NCBI GenBank assembly: GCA_019648995.1
Contig: BLXT01004580.1
Coordinates: forward strand, 891,750-925,110
DNA: 33,361 nucleotides
Direction: 5' to 3'
Source: Plakobranchus ocellatus
Taxonomy: Eukaryota > Mollusca > Gastropoda > Plakobranchidae
Shown here in pieces: positions 1 through 13,300 of this stretch. Positions within the stretch are counted from its first letter, which is position 1. Every line of letters begins with the position of its first letter. The notes below the pieces were generated by a model. That model was given only the letters and a program-made list of their open reading frames with translations, was not told where the DNA came from and did no database searches. The translations under genes were made by a program, and so were the position numbers.

Positions 1-2501
1 GGAAAGGAAAGGGGTGAGTGTGTGTGTGGGGGGGAGGGGGGGGGGGAGGAGATGATTTGAATTGGGAAGGGAAGCGCTAGGCTTAGCAATACCTACGTTA
101 TTTGAAGAAGAAATAACTTATTGTAAAGAGTTTGAAAGCCTTCACTTTTTTAGACTTTTGTACTTGATTTTCTTTTTATTGTTGGCTTCAATTTTTTTTC
201 TTTTATTATAAAAGCCCAACGACATTCTTTTGTTTTGAAGGAGTCAGTTCAGTTCAAAATCTCTAACTAAATCAGTTTTCTTTTTATTTCGTTTTCTATA
301 CAAATTGTCATGAGAATTTTTCCTACGAAAGCTTCTCTCTTATGTTTTTGTTTGCACGTTTTAAATTTGTTATTCCTACATTTTGTTGAAAGTTGTGAAA
401 AAAGGTGTCTACAAAATTCTGTGTAGTGCAAGAAAATACTGAATGTAATTGACCCTTCTAAGGCAGTTTTAGTTCTTGTTGAAAAAGTAGATGTAAAAAA
501 TAGATAACATTTATGTCATTCCTGCCACGCTATCAGGCATTGTGCATTGAGAAAGATTGAAAAGTAAGACTTTCAAAAACCTCTGCAAGAAAAAGATACA
601 TTGAGATAGAGAAACAAAAAAAGCTCTCTTTTTTTTCAGCTTGACATCATTTAGGACCGCATTATGTCTTTATTTCAAAGCGGATTTATGAAGCTCGCGA
701 GAACTGTCTATTTTCAAGAATTATTTCAATTTCTACTCTTCAGAATATGAGCGCAATCGGGCATGGCTTAAATGCTCGTCTTTAGAAACGCATTGAAGTG
801 ATTGTATTTTATTTGTCTTTACAAAATGCGAGGAAAAAGTGAGCGTGGGGTGGGGGGAGGAGGAGAAAGATAATTAAGGGGGAAAATTTGACCGGCCAAG
901 TACATGGATACATTGCTGTTTTAAAAAAAACGTGGGGTCGTCAAAATGTTAATTGTTGGTGAAGTCAGCGTAAGTGGAAGATTCTGTCGACTTATGCAAT
1001 CGTGTTCAGGTACAATTTTATTTGGCAACAATTCTTTTGTAAATGTATGCAGTGAATAAAATAATAATTTACGTGAACGCCTGTATGGCCTCTGTTGTCT
1101 CTGTCTGCGTGGATGTGTCTATACGTGGTTAAATGGATATTTCTTCTCTAGCCCAGTCTTGCGCAGAAATCTCGACGGAAATAATTCAGCGATATTGGCA
1201 ATACCATGAGACTAAACGAATCGATCTAAGCTGATAATAGCTTACGTTGACTATTGGCAACATTGCTGTGACCCATTCGCTATAAAGTTATTACATATTA
1301 TTTTCAGCATATCGAATTTGAGAAAGATTTTTCTCTGGGCTTGTCATAATATTAGGAACGCGTAGTGATATTATCAAGAAATAGGATTTAAGTCTCTTTA
1401 AACAGACTGACTTCTAAAAATCACCATGACTAAAATTTGTTTTGTAAATCTCAAATTGGAAACAAGTGAATCGCTTCAAATCAGGCTAATGTCATTCGTT
1501 TACAAAGGTCTTAATGTCAGTCTCATCCGAGTTCATGTGCCTTGTTTACGAGAGGTTGTATAATGTTCCTCACACTTTTCTTTTAAATATTCAAATTTTC
1601 GCACATATAGCCTCTGCGATGATAGTTCTGTGGCATTTCGATCTCATTATCTGGAAAGATTGAGTGAAGCTCACTTTTTAAAATCACATTTTCTTGAGAT
1701 ATCATTATTTTACCTTTATTTTCTTCTATCACTTTGTCAGTTATACTTTCTATAGTGTTTCTAAGTGATATTAAAATAGATCTAAATGAAATATACTTTT
1801 TTAATTGATACAAAATTCAGTTTTCATTTTACTCTGCAGATAAGCCCTCTTGTAAGAGACGAATGTTTATGTAAACATATATGGGAAATTGATCTTAAAG
1901 TCATCTACAGAATGTATTATGTAAATGCTATAAGTGTGTAAATATTAATTTTTAATCTGTAATAATGATTTTCACTTGCGATGCAAGTGGGCAACTAGAT
2001 GACAGAAGTAATTAAAATCATACTAAGCTAAAATGCCTTCATTATGTTTCACTCAACTTCTTTTCTAGTTTGTCAGAATATTCATTCATCTACAAAAACT
2101 CCTGCTCATCAGTAATTATAAAGTAATAGATTTTTTCTTTATGTTCTTCATTTGGAATTGTGTGGCTTGTATTTGGTTGCTTTTTATCTTTCTTTTTTTT
2201 CCTTCCCTCACTACTTAAGGGAATTTTCAAAATCGACTTCAGACATGTCGAACTTTCTGATTTCATATTTCCTTCAATACTTATTACTTCCAAATAGCTT
2301 ATGCCATGAATATAGTTTGTTATTTAAACTACTGCTAGCCGTGCCGGATTATTTGGGCAGGAGTTATATTTTATAGCAATCCGGCAGATTATATTAGTTC
2401 GATCACACATAATCATTATGTCATGTTGAATCTTGTTTTGGAGAATGGAAGGAATTTAGCAGTGACCTAAAGACTAATGTTCTGCTGTTTTTACCTTACA
2501 G
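1..2501 (+). other. Upstream intron of Rasgrf (3' part)
   Basis: No coding block was recognised. It ends in an acceptor (TTTTTACCTTACAG) directly before exon 1. Two G-rich patches lie at 1-50 and about 846-868. The rest is AT-rich unique-looking sequence, and short open frames here have no family features. Confidence 0.7.
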
Positions 2502-2577
2502 GTCTGACCCAAAACTCTTTCGAGATGATGTAGACATCAAGTTCAGTCGCACTCTCAACTCTTGCAAAGTGCCACAG
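2502..2577 (+). CDS. Rasgrf: Rasgrf exon 1 in window (lead-in to REM domain)
   Basis: One nucleotide completes an upstream codon, then 25 codons read [20 protein letters not shown] followed by CKVPQ. This is the conserved strand just before the REM domain in RasGRF proteins. The acceptor is TTACCTTACAG. The donor is CAG|GTTGGT, non-ideal at +3 to +5. It ends in phase 0 and joins exon 2 to give the family-typical [15 protein letters not shown]. Confidence 0.93.
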
Positions 2578-5067
2578 GTTGGTAAAACTGTTTAGAATAT
2601 TAGAGACCATTAAATCGTCGTTAATGATAGGAGGCAAAATGTGGCTTTAATACTTGTTATGATTTACTGTTTTAGTTCTTTTTTTATGTGAACACACGTC
2701 AAATCGATAGAGTTTTAAGGTTGTATTAAACAAAAAGAGTTTCTCTTTTTGTTTCTAGACCTTCATTGTTCAAACTTTTATGTCCATTTTTTTTCTCTTA
2801 CACATACTTCAAAATTACATTTACAAAATTTCATTTTATTTCAAATACCTTGGCGCTTTTAGCTGATTGACAACTGTGTAAAGAATGCAATGCCCTTAAC
2901 TTTCGCCTTTTATTTTGGGCCAGTTTCGCAAGAACTCGTAAAATATTTACTCTGGTCTAAATACATTTTTTAATGCAAAAAAGAAGTTTTTAAAATTAAT
3001 TTTTCACTTTTTGCGTTGTTTTTTTTTTCTTTCCTTTCGTTATTACTCATATTTCTACTGCTTTCGATACTACTTTTGCTTCTTATACTTCACGGCCTAT
3101 CCTGTAAATTTGTTCTTACGGTCTCAATCTTTTATCAATGTTAATAGCATGATGACGAGTGTAATGCTCACAAGAAATCAAACCATCAAAAGCAATTGCA
3201 ATAGCTGTTAGGCATACACACCCGCTTACGCGTGATAGTTTCAACCTTAAAGTAAATGAATAAAGATAATTGACGATGAAGATTATTTTGGAACATAGCC
3301 ATGTCCTAATGATTGTGTCTCTTCGACTTATGAGTAGCGTTCATAGTCTCGTGGCTTTTTCTATTATGGGAGTGATTGTTTTCTATAAGTTAACAAACGC
3401 CTAGCATTATAATTTGAATGCAAAAAAAAAAAAAAAAAAAGCCCACAATGCATCAAGGGGCCCATTTGGTTGCCCTTTAAATATTTCACCGTTACGAAAG
3501 TTAATGATTTTGTGAAGCTACTTTAAGCTAACCAAGAAAGCCTAATGTTTCCTTTTTTTTTAATAACATATTGAGTGCATTTTTGTCTTGCACATTTAGA
3601 CTATATCCATTCATATATAAATAGTTCCTGTAAACGTATGCACTGATGTCTCATTTGATTAATAAAGTGTCTTAGTCATTTTCGTTTTACTTAACATGAG
3701 TTCAACTGTGTCATGGCATATTTATATGTCAGAGTATGATTTTTTTTTAGAATAGAAATTCATCTTCTTCTGTTTTATAATTACCTGTGTTATTTCCTCG
3801 TTTATTTTCAGATCCGCCATGCCAGTGTTGAGCGGCTGCTGGACAGACTAACAGATCTTCGCTTCCTAAGCATAGACTTTCTAAATACATTCCTGCTTAC
3901 ATACCGTGTGTTCACCACAGGCCAAACTCTGCTGGAGGCGCTCAGAAAGGTTTACAAGAGCCATGAGGGTGGAGGACATGGGGAAAATGTTGGAGGCAAC
4001 CAGCTAAACACAAGTCTCACCTCTGTAGCTGCTCAGTACGCCACTTCTCTCTTTTATTAATCTTTTATTATCACCATACAGCCAGACAATTCCTTGTACA
4101 CTGTAACGGCTCAGTAAACTTTCTCTCTTATATTAATCTTTACTGCTATTGGACAGTTAGCTTAACGGTTCTTATCTCTGCACCTGCTCAATAAATTGAG
4201 CAACATTATTGCAACACACAGTAGATTACATGTCTTAGCAATTAGCTGCTATTTTCTTACTTTCACTCTTTAACTCATGCAGTCTTTCAAAAACAAGTTA
4301 CCAGCTGTTCGGTAAACTTTTCTTCTTGTAGATGGACCCATTTGCTGCTATTGTGCAGCCATTGAGCATAAGTCATAACTTCATAGTTGTTTGGTAAGCT
4401 GCCATGTATCGATTCTCTTAAATAAATCCTTTTATAATTACAGCCATTCGTATGTAAGTCACAGGGCTCAATAATAGTGCACATAAGCAACCATTATCTT
4501 ACATTAACTTCTTACTGTTATATCCTGCAGATTATGAGTTTTAAGTATGTTGTTTCTCAGAGAGATTGGCTTTTTGGTTTTTTTTTTTAGTTTTTTTATT
4601 AGACCTACGCATAGAGACAGCATTACAATTGTTTGGCTAGGCAATTCTCATTACAAACTTTCATAAATATCCAGAATAAAAGGGCAAAGAAGGAAAAATG
4701 GATCAACTTCAAAAGTTATAATGAAAAGATTTTACTGGACAAGGTGTTATAGAATAATAGGCTAACAATTATCACACTTAACGTTTAATTTGTATAAATG
4801 AGTTTCATGATCATAGCACTGTCTCTATGGGCTTCAAAATAGATTTTGAGTGCAAACAATAATATATTTACACTGCTTTCTATATGTAATATCAGAGGCA
4901 AAATTGTGTTTTCATAATTTACTTTTGAAAGTTACAGGAAAGCTTACACACATTTAAATAAATTCAAAATCATAATCCTGTGCCTTTTTTCATCTTATTG
5001 GAGTTAAAAGATTAAATATTCGATTAATAATTAATATACCCACACCATCATCTTTGATGATCTCAGG

Positions 5068-5145
<78 letters not shown>

Positions 5146-5474
5146 TTACAGTTATTTTCTTTGTTTTTCAAAATACTGAACAGGTAAGTAATTCAAATTT
5201 TTCGTAAATTCTACCTACCAAACATGAAATGAGAAAAGAAATTCATTTTTCAACACAAACATAGTTATTGGACAAAACAATTGTATGTTTTAGAGCTCAA
5301 GCTGAGGAGGAAGGAGTAGAACAGATGAGCAGTCCACCTGAGTTTACGGGAGAACCACCAGAGATCGATTCACGCTATGTCATCAAACCACAGGTATGTA
5401 AAAAAAGCTCTGAGCTCTGCTCAAGAAGCAAACTCTCCATCTGCAGTCTTCTAGAGGGAGAAAAACTGCAGACA

Positions 5475-5530
<56 letters not shown>

Positions 5531-8500
5531 TTCTCTTTCTCTCTCTTTTCATTTATCTTTCATGTGTTATAAAAACAACCTCCTAAAGATGCTTCCACAA
5601 GATCTAACAAAAATGACTGAGCCACAGTTTGGTTAATTTTGGATTAAAGTAAAATGCTTTCATACATGTAAGTAAATTCAAAGCTTCAGCATACTCTTAA
5701 TTTTTGCTTGGTATGATAGTTTCCGCTTGCTTAAATTTACTAGTAAGGATTGAAACCTTTCTGATATGACCTTAAGGATCATGCAATAATTATGCCATGA
5801 AACAAGTAACTTGAATGAGAAGTCAATCTGCATGACAGCAGGTAATACACTGTGACCTCATTAAGGTAATGTAAACTCGCTGAGCATGAGATGAGCTGAT
5901 AGCTGGACAGGCTAACCATATTCTTTTTGTTGACTTTTATGCTTATTTTTAGTTTCACCTCAAGAGTATCACAATACGATAGCAAAATATTACATTTAAT
6001 TGTGTACAAATATATTTAGTTCAAAGATAAATGTCTCTGTTACACTTCAAAAACAAGGAAACCAGGAACATTGGTCGGGTTAATTGACATTCCACGCTTC
6101 TTAGGTTAAACATATGTTAGGTTGCATCAACAAATGAAAAAAATGTCTGCCAGAATCACTCCAGTCTTTAAGTCAATTATTTTGTATACCTGAAAAATCT
6201 ATAAGCCAACTGAACCAAAATAAGAGGGAAAACAACCTCTGGTGATTTTCTGGATCCATTCTTAAAGTGTGTGTTAAATGATTTCCTTACTGAATTTGTC
6301 ACAAAGTAGTCCCAAGGCTGGATTACCATGGCTGCGACTTCGACCAGAGAACATATGGAGCAGGATCTTCTAAAAGTAGTCAGGGTATAAAATTGAAAAA
6401 TGTAAAGCACCTGAAAATCACAAATCACATCCAAACTAAAAGATATGTGGCTTTCAAGCTTGTGATAACACTTCAACTCATGTTATCTTAATCTGTCTGA
6501 AAAGCTTGATAAAACCTCAGCTGAAATAAAAGTGGGATTAAGACAAACCATTTAAGTCACTTATCTTAATTGTTATCAATTTAATTTTGTCAAATGAAAA
6601 TCATCATCATTAAAAAAGGTTAATTTTTAAGCTCCTCTGCATTGTGTATGAGCTTAAAGATTTCATTTTTTTTCCTCTGCATATTTCCTATTAGTAGCAA
6701 GAGAAGAACAAATTTTAAAAATAATTCTGTTTTCTGTTCGTATTATGTGGCTGTAAGAGTAACTGTGTTACTTTAAAAATCATCTAAAAACTCTGACGTT
6801 TTACCATTTTTTTTTTGGCACACATCCCCCAATTAAAAAAAAAAAAAGAAGACAGCAATAAATGAAAACTGATCTAAAAGACAAAAATATTGATATCAGA
6901 AAAAGTATAATAAATGATAAAAAAAGAGAAGCTTTTTTTAACAGCACTTCAAAATGTGTGCTGTCAAATTGGTCTTTAAAAATATGCTCCTGTGCCATTG
7001 CATTTGTGCTGTTTGCTGTTAACTTACTGAGAAAATTTGTTGATTTTGTCTTGTATGATCTGAAATATTCTTAAGTCAATATCTTTTCAAAAATAGTATT
7101 TTGCCATAATGTTGCAGTTTTTTTTTCTTTTTTATTAATTTTACTTCCTTTTTTTTTTTATAAATAATTTGAAATAATTATATTTTGCATTGATTTTTTG
7201 TAGGTCAGAAGCCCATAAATATGCACGGAACAATTTAAAATTTTTTTTTATTAGGCTGAGAAAGTACGACGCTACAACAGAACAGACGAGGATGTTGCAG
7301 CAGGGAGGAATGATGGGCTAGGACTCAGTGGCGGAAGCAGCAGTAGTGCAGCGAGCAGTCCAAGGGTGTCTTTTAGCTCTGAGCCACGGACATTGATACC
7401 TCATATTCAATCACAACCGCTTCTATCACATAAATGTACAGTATATGCATTATTGTTGTCTATGTCCCAAAACGTTTCTGTACTTCTTGAGTAAAAACAA
7501 TCTTTTTTGCCTAGTAGAAGATAATATTGTTATAAATCAAAACTGCAGCCTATTCCATTTCTTTTTGTGATTTTAACATGAAGGCATAAATCCATGCAAC
7601 AAAATGGAAAATGTCCCTGTAAAATTGTTTTGTTTGCCCTAATTCTTCTAAAATGATGGCCTAACTTTGCTTAAAGGAATATAGGCTTATCCTATCTGTG
7701 TGCACCACAAAAGCACAAACCATCTAATTATCAAGTCTGGTTTTATGTACTTTTATCGAAATGCTGAGAGGACAAAATAATATGAAACAATCATAACATG
7801 GCATTATAGTGTGCCATTAATTCTCAGAAGATAGAATTTCGTCATTAATATTTCAAAGATTGAATGTGATCTTAAAAAAAAGAATATCATTTTCCATTTG
7901 TGATTTTATGACCAATCAATCAAATTTCAGAATAAGACAAGAAATTTAAGATGCTTGATAATATAAGGAAATTCCATATTATGATCCTTTTCTCCTTTGT
8001 TGTTAGTGGAACGGGCTGAATCTTGTGATAGTGATGACAGCAAGTATGAGCTCAGTTCCTTTTTGCAACCTCCACGGCCTCCCCGTCTTCTGGCACCCAT
8101 AGCTTCTTGTGAGACTTTGTATGATCATGATGTCCCAGATATCCCAGCCATCCGGCATCACGAATCAGCATCACCATCAGAACATCAGCAACATCATCAT
8201 ACGACAGGTATAATTCTTTCAGACTGTGATCTCCTTGAGGAATCTTGCTCAGATTATGCTGAGGTTACTGATGATAGCAAGCTTTTGCCTCCTTCCATAG
8301 GAGACCGTGTTGGAGGGTCTACCTCCAATGATTCTTTAGCATCCCCTTCTAGTCCACGGACGATTAAGTCAGCCATAAGCTCAGACACACTCACACCTGG
8401 GACACCCAGGACTCCTGGGGGGACACCACGCTGTTCTCCCATAATATCTCCTTTTGGTAGTCCAAAGAAAAAAAATGTGCCAGGTCTCGGATTGAAGAAA

Positions 8501-10280
8501 ACATCAGCAAGTAAATTAAATGGTGGATCTTCTTCATCATCAGGGAGCCCAAAGCGGCCCTCAACCCCTAGTGCTCGGGTCATGGAAACTTCCTACACAC
8601 TGGATGCTCTAGCTCTTTCTCCAAGCAGCAGTCCCATACGTATAGTACGACCTAGGCCCATGTCATCCCCAGTGAGAATTCCATCACCTTTGCTGCCAGG
8701 GACACAGAAGCGGGCTTCTTCCCCTGGACGTATTACAACTTCGCCTACTGCACCTCGGTCTCCTACCTCGAGCCCCAAGCTGCGAAGAGCACCATCTCCC
8801 ATCAGCTACAGTTACTCTTCCCCTAATATTGTTGCCCCTATGATCAAGATCCGACCATGTGAGTTCTTCACCCCCTCTTGTATCCCAGGTTATGTTGTCC
8901 CTGCCCTTTGATCTTGTCTTTTGTATTTTTTTTTACTTTTTTTTTGCCTTGGTATGCTGTTCATTTTTGTGGTGAATTTGTTGGTGCCCCAGTTGTTCCA
9001 AATTTTATCAAAACTTTTAAAGTGCTTAACCAGAGCGTTCTTAGAGAAGTTGTTTGTTTATGCTTTTATGCATATGTTTACATTCCTTTTGAATGTCTGA
9101 CTTATATCCTATAATTTTGCTATCAATTTTTTGGAGTGTTAGACTAACATTGCTATAAAACATTAAATTTGGTTTCTTCTTAATTTTTAAGTATATGGTT
9201 GAGACCTAACCTATTTTTTCTTAAAATTTCAAACCAGCATATGGATAAAATTTAAAGTTCTTTTTTATATACAAATGATTACGCTTAGTTTTCCCACTTT
9301 TATTGAGAAATTTATTCTTAGTCTTGACATGTGGATTTGCTGATTTGTGCAAATCTTTTTGGACTGCACAGATAAAGGTTTTTTTTTTTTCTAGTCCGTG
9401 AAGCTTCTTTCAAGGTTTTTTTTTTTTCCTGATATTTCATAATAACGTCCAGAAGAAGTTCACTTGTTTTAAAGTTGCAAACATAATATGCGTAGCATGT
9501 CCCAAAATGAAATAATTTTACTTAGGAACATTTGTAGTACAGTATCATGATTCTTAATTTTGTTTTTATCCACAATCTAACATAACATTTGGAAGAGGCT
9601 GAGATTGTTTGTAATCACCTATATCTGTGTTGGATGCTATGATATTTTTACATGGCAGATTTTTTCACATTTTGTTGTACCACAGCAGCAACTCATTCTT
9701 TCCAACTAATTTTGTGAGGGTTTTTTTTTTTGTTCAAAAATTGTGGAAACTAGAAACAGATATAACTTGATTCTATGTCGAATTTCAATCGAAGTCCTTA
9801 TGAGTTTAATAGCATATGCTACACTTTTGTAAAAAAAATTATCTTCCTTTCTTTTCCCCATTTTTTTTCAAAGATAAAATTGCAGGGTCTTGGAACAGAC
9901 ATTCCTCATTTCTATCAAGTTTTGATGATTGACAGGCTCATATAAAATGCAATTTGTAGCTATTTTAATATCTCAAATGTTCAAATGTTGCCTTCAGCAG
10001 AAAATAGGACTCAATAAACATATTGTCTTAACCTAAATGTATCATAGAAGAAACAGAATTGGGAATTCAGTCAAAAAATTAAAATCAATCTATTGGACCT
10101 TGATTTACAATTCTTTCAATAGTTGAATTGTGTTCCTGATAAAAAAAAAACAATGGTTAGTTTAATTTCAAAAGTTAAGTCCTTTCACACACATTGTGTC
10201 ATTCATCAAAATGCTAAAAGCAAGACAAGAATCTATGAAAGATAGGCTTTTTCTTACTTATTGCCCTTTGTCACTCGTAT

Positions 10281-10362
<82 letters not shown>

Positions 10363-13300
10363 CTCTCTTTCTTTCTTGCCCTCTCCTCTGGCCCTAGCCT
10401 GCCTCTCCACCTTGGCCTACCCATTCCCTCCAAAACACAGACACCACAATGTTATCATTTTCTATCTTGGTACACAAGTGATTGGCTTGAGGTTCTTCCA
10501 AGCTTAATTAGGTCTCTACTTATATTTGAGTGAGATTCATGTTTTTAAACTGATTATTATTATTATATTCTGTGATAATTTGCTACTCAGTGTTTAACAG
10601 CCTTTCTTTCCTCATGTTTGAATCATTCCACCATCCAGATCCCAAGCTTTTTTCACAATTTTACAAGCTTATTATGCAATGAAACTTAATTTTTTTTTTT
10701 TTTTAATGTAAAAAAAAGTAGTAATGGTTTCAAAACAGATTTTACACTGGCTGCTTTTTTATGTTGCTGGTGTAAATAAAGAGTCAGTTGTTGGCATTGC
10801 AGGATTTTTTAAGCTTAGCCTGCCAAAGCTTTTTGTGATGCTTCCTTTTATGCTTTTTCATCAATAATCTTAAGTTTTTTATATGCACGACTTTCAAATG
10901 GTTTTGAAAAAGTTAGTAAATTTGATTGATGGATGGATGGTGAAAGAAGGAGGAGGAGGAGGAGGGGTAGTGGGAGCAGGGGAAAAGGAGAAAAGGTCTT
11001 TGAAAAGATGTACTTTAAGCACTAAAACAAGTGTGCTGGTCTATTCTTTTTTCATCAAAACTCTACAGTCAAATCAATTTTTCTGCTTAAGATTGTGTTT
11101 TTGCAGCCACACTCAATTTAAATTAGCTTGTAAGCACTTTTGCCGTATCATTACAAAATGATTACACTTTGTGTTGCTTACATATTTTAATTTGGGCCTC
11201 TTTACTTAAAAAAAAAAGATTAGTACCATAGATAAGTAAATTTTATGTCAGTGTGATGCCAGGTCAGAGTTGATATTTTTACAAAGATTACAAGATAAGA
11301 GGGGAGAAGGGGTAGTGTTAGAAACACAGATAGCAGATTATCTTTGTTCAGAAGTGTTTTATGATTAAGAAATGATTTTAGCATTATGGCCATCAGAATG
11401 AGTTTCTACATTGATTATTACTTACTTTTGATGTCTCCATGCAATATAATAAGCAATATAATTGATACTTTTTTCTTTTTAGTTTTTGTGTGTGTGTGTT
11501 TGTTTGTTTTTTATCATCCATATTTTGGATTTGCAGAAACAAAAATGTTTCAGCATAAAAGAAAAGAGAAGAAAGGTGGTAAAAAAAATATAGATTTTCA
11601 TGAACAAAAACTAGATTGCATTTGCCAGCCAGGACAAAAAAAGAATTTTTTTTTCAAAAAGTTTAGCAATAATTAAAAAATTAAGGAAGAATTTTGTTCT
11701 AGATATTATACCCTGTGATTGAATATTAGGCAGCAAAAATTAGGTGAAGGTTATTGCACTGTAATAATTGTTGTTTTTTTTCACATAGATCTTTTCATTT
11801 TAAAGATATTTTGCTCAATGGTTAGATTCAATGTTTCCCTTGTCATGGTAGATTTTGTTTGGTTTTTTTTTTACATAGCTCATGAGTAATGCTTTTCATT
11901 TTAAAGATATTATGCTGAATGGTTAGATTCGATGTTTCCCTTGTCGCCATGGTAGATTAAAACATATCTGCCATTGGTTTTTGTTACTGCTGTTCTTGCT
12001 TGAATTTCGTCATATCCTTCTTAAATAGCCAAATGTCTTGAGATCATTCCAAATTAGTCATCATTTGCATTTTGATTATCAGTGTTATTGGTGACATTTG
12101 ACTTAATAGGACTGGTTTTAAGACATCTGCAGTCATTACCCTCGACTATTTGACTTAATAGAAATACATTGTGCAAAACTCAAAAATTATTTAGTATGTC
12201 CTTCTTTTTCAATTTTGTTACATATCTTTTTTTTTTTTTAAATGAACGAAAAACTTGTCATAATCTTCTGAGATAATGTATTTTACTTGTATCTAAAAAG
12301 AAAAAGTAATTTTATTTATATGAGACAACATATCCTCATTACTTATAGATGTCTCAAATCTTCTGTACTATTATAGCATAAAATTGCTAATCTGAACAAC
12401 AATTGTCTTTTCTAACTTAAAATGAAAAATGAATATCATTCAACTAAATTTATGTGATTCATTTTTAATCATCTAGGTTTGCAAGAGATTTCATTATTAC
12501 TGAATTGATATTTTTTCCCTTTGACAGTTTTTTTGTAATTCACGTCAACTTTTCAAATAAATTTACCCATTTTCTGTTCAGCTAAAATTATGAAATCAAA
12601 ATTGCAAATGAAAATCTTTTGGTTTATTATTTTACTCTACCAGTCTCAGGGAAGCGGGGTAGTGCAGAAGCTGAGAGCATCAGTATGGTTTCATCTCCTC
12701 GCTCTAGCCTTGCCCAGATCGATGGATCTCCCCCCACCAGGGCTAAAGCAGGAACAGTGGTCACCTCATCAAGAGCATCACAGAGGAGGTAAGTATTTTT
12801 TTTCTTTCCCATATCATATTTTGTAAGCAAGAGTTTGTTCTCATAATTTGAAGGATTTTCATCAGATTTATGATGGTTCCTTTAAGAATAGGAGCCAAGG
12901 AAAAATATGATATTGACAAAAGATAGACGATAGATATATTTATATCTCTTGAAAGTGTAGAATATCCTGAGTGATAAATTTATTTATATTTCTCATCTTA
13001 TTAACTCTTTCTGTCCGCATTTTTTTTCCACATCTGGACAGAGTTTTCTCCCTCTGCTCTTTTCTTTCATATAGTATCGTTCCGCTGGGAGTGGCCGCTC
13101 AGAGTTATTGAGTTAACAAAGTTCAGTAAAAATTAATTTGACTTGCTCGAGACATATTATACATGTTTTTCCATAGTCCAACATTAACAGTGTAAGCTGG
13201 AAACAATCTTTGTTTACTTAGAATGGATGCTAAGTGATGTGCCCACCTTGGACTAGAGCAATAAAACGTAAATGTTCAAGTGTTTACTTTAGGCTTGTGT

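Larger units (their letters stand above)
8859..12643 (+). other. Intron 5
   Basis: 3.8 kb with no recognised exon. It holds a (TC)n tract (10285-10357), a GGA-rich patch (10946-10981) and a direct duplication (11791-11958). Many T-runs are present. Confidence 0.75.

Noticed and set aside
3422-3440. Run of 19 A as a SINE or processed-pseudogene tail
   Set aside because: No element body or target-site duplication seen upstream.
5394-5636. Extension of exon 3 through the CT repeat to a stop
   Set aside because: A good donor at 5394 and phase-matched exon 4 explain the exon; the extension is repeat read-through.
8254-8802. Two long antisense open frames
   Set aside because: They mirror the GC-richer Ser/Pro codons of exon 5; no antisense gene signals.
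9884-9930. Possible extra exon after TTGCAG in intron 5
   Set aside because: Short, no family similarity, and exon 5 to exon 6 already joins in phase.
10196-10533. Open frames with long Leu-Ser repeats
   Set aside because: Translation of the (TC)n tract in two frames; no homology or splice support.
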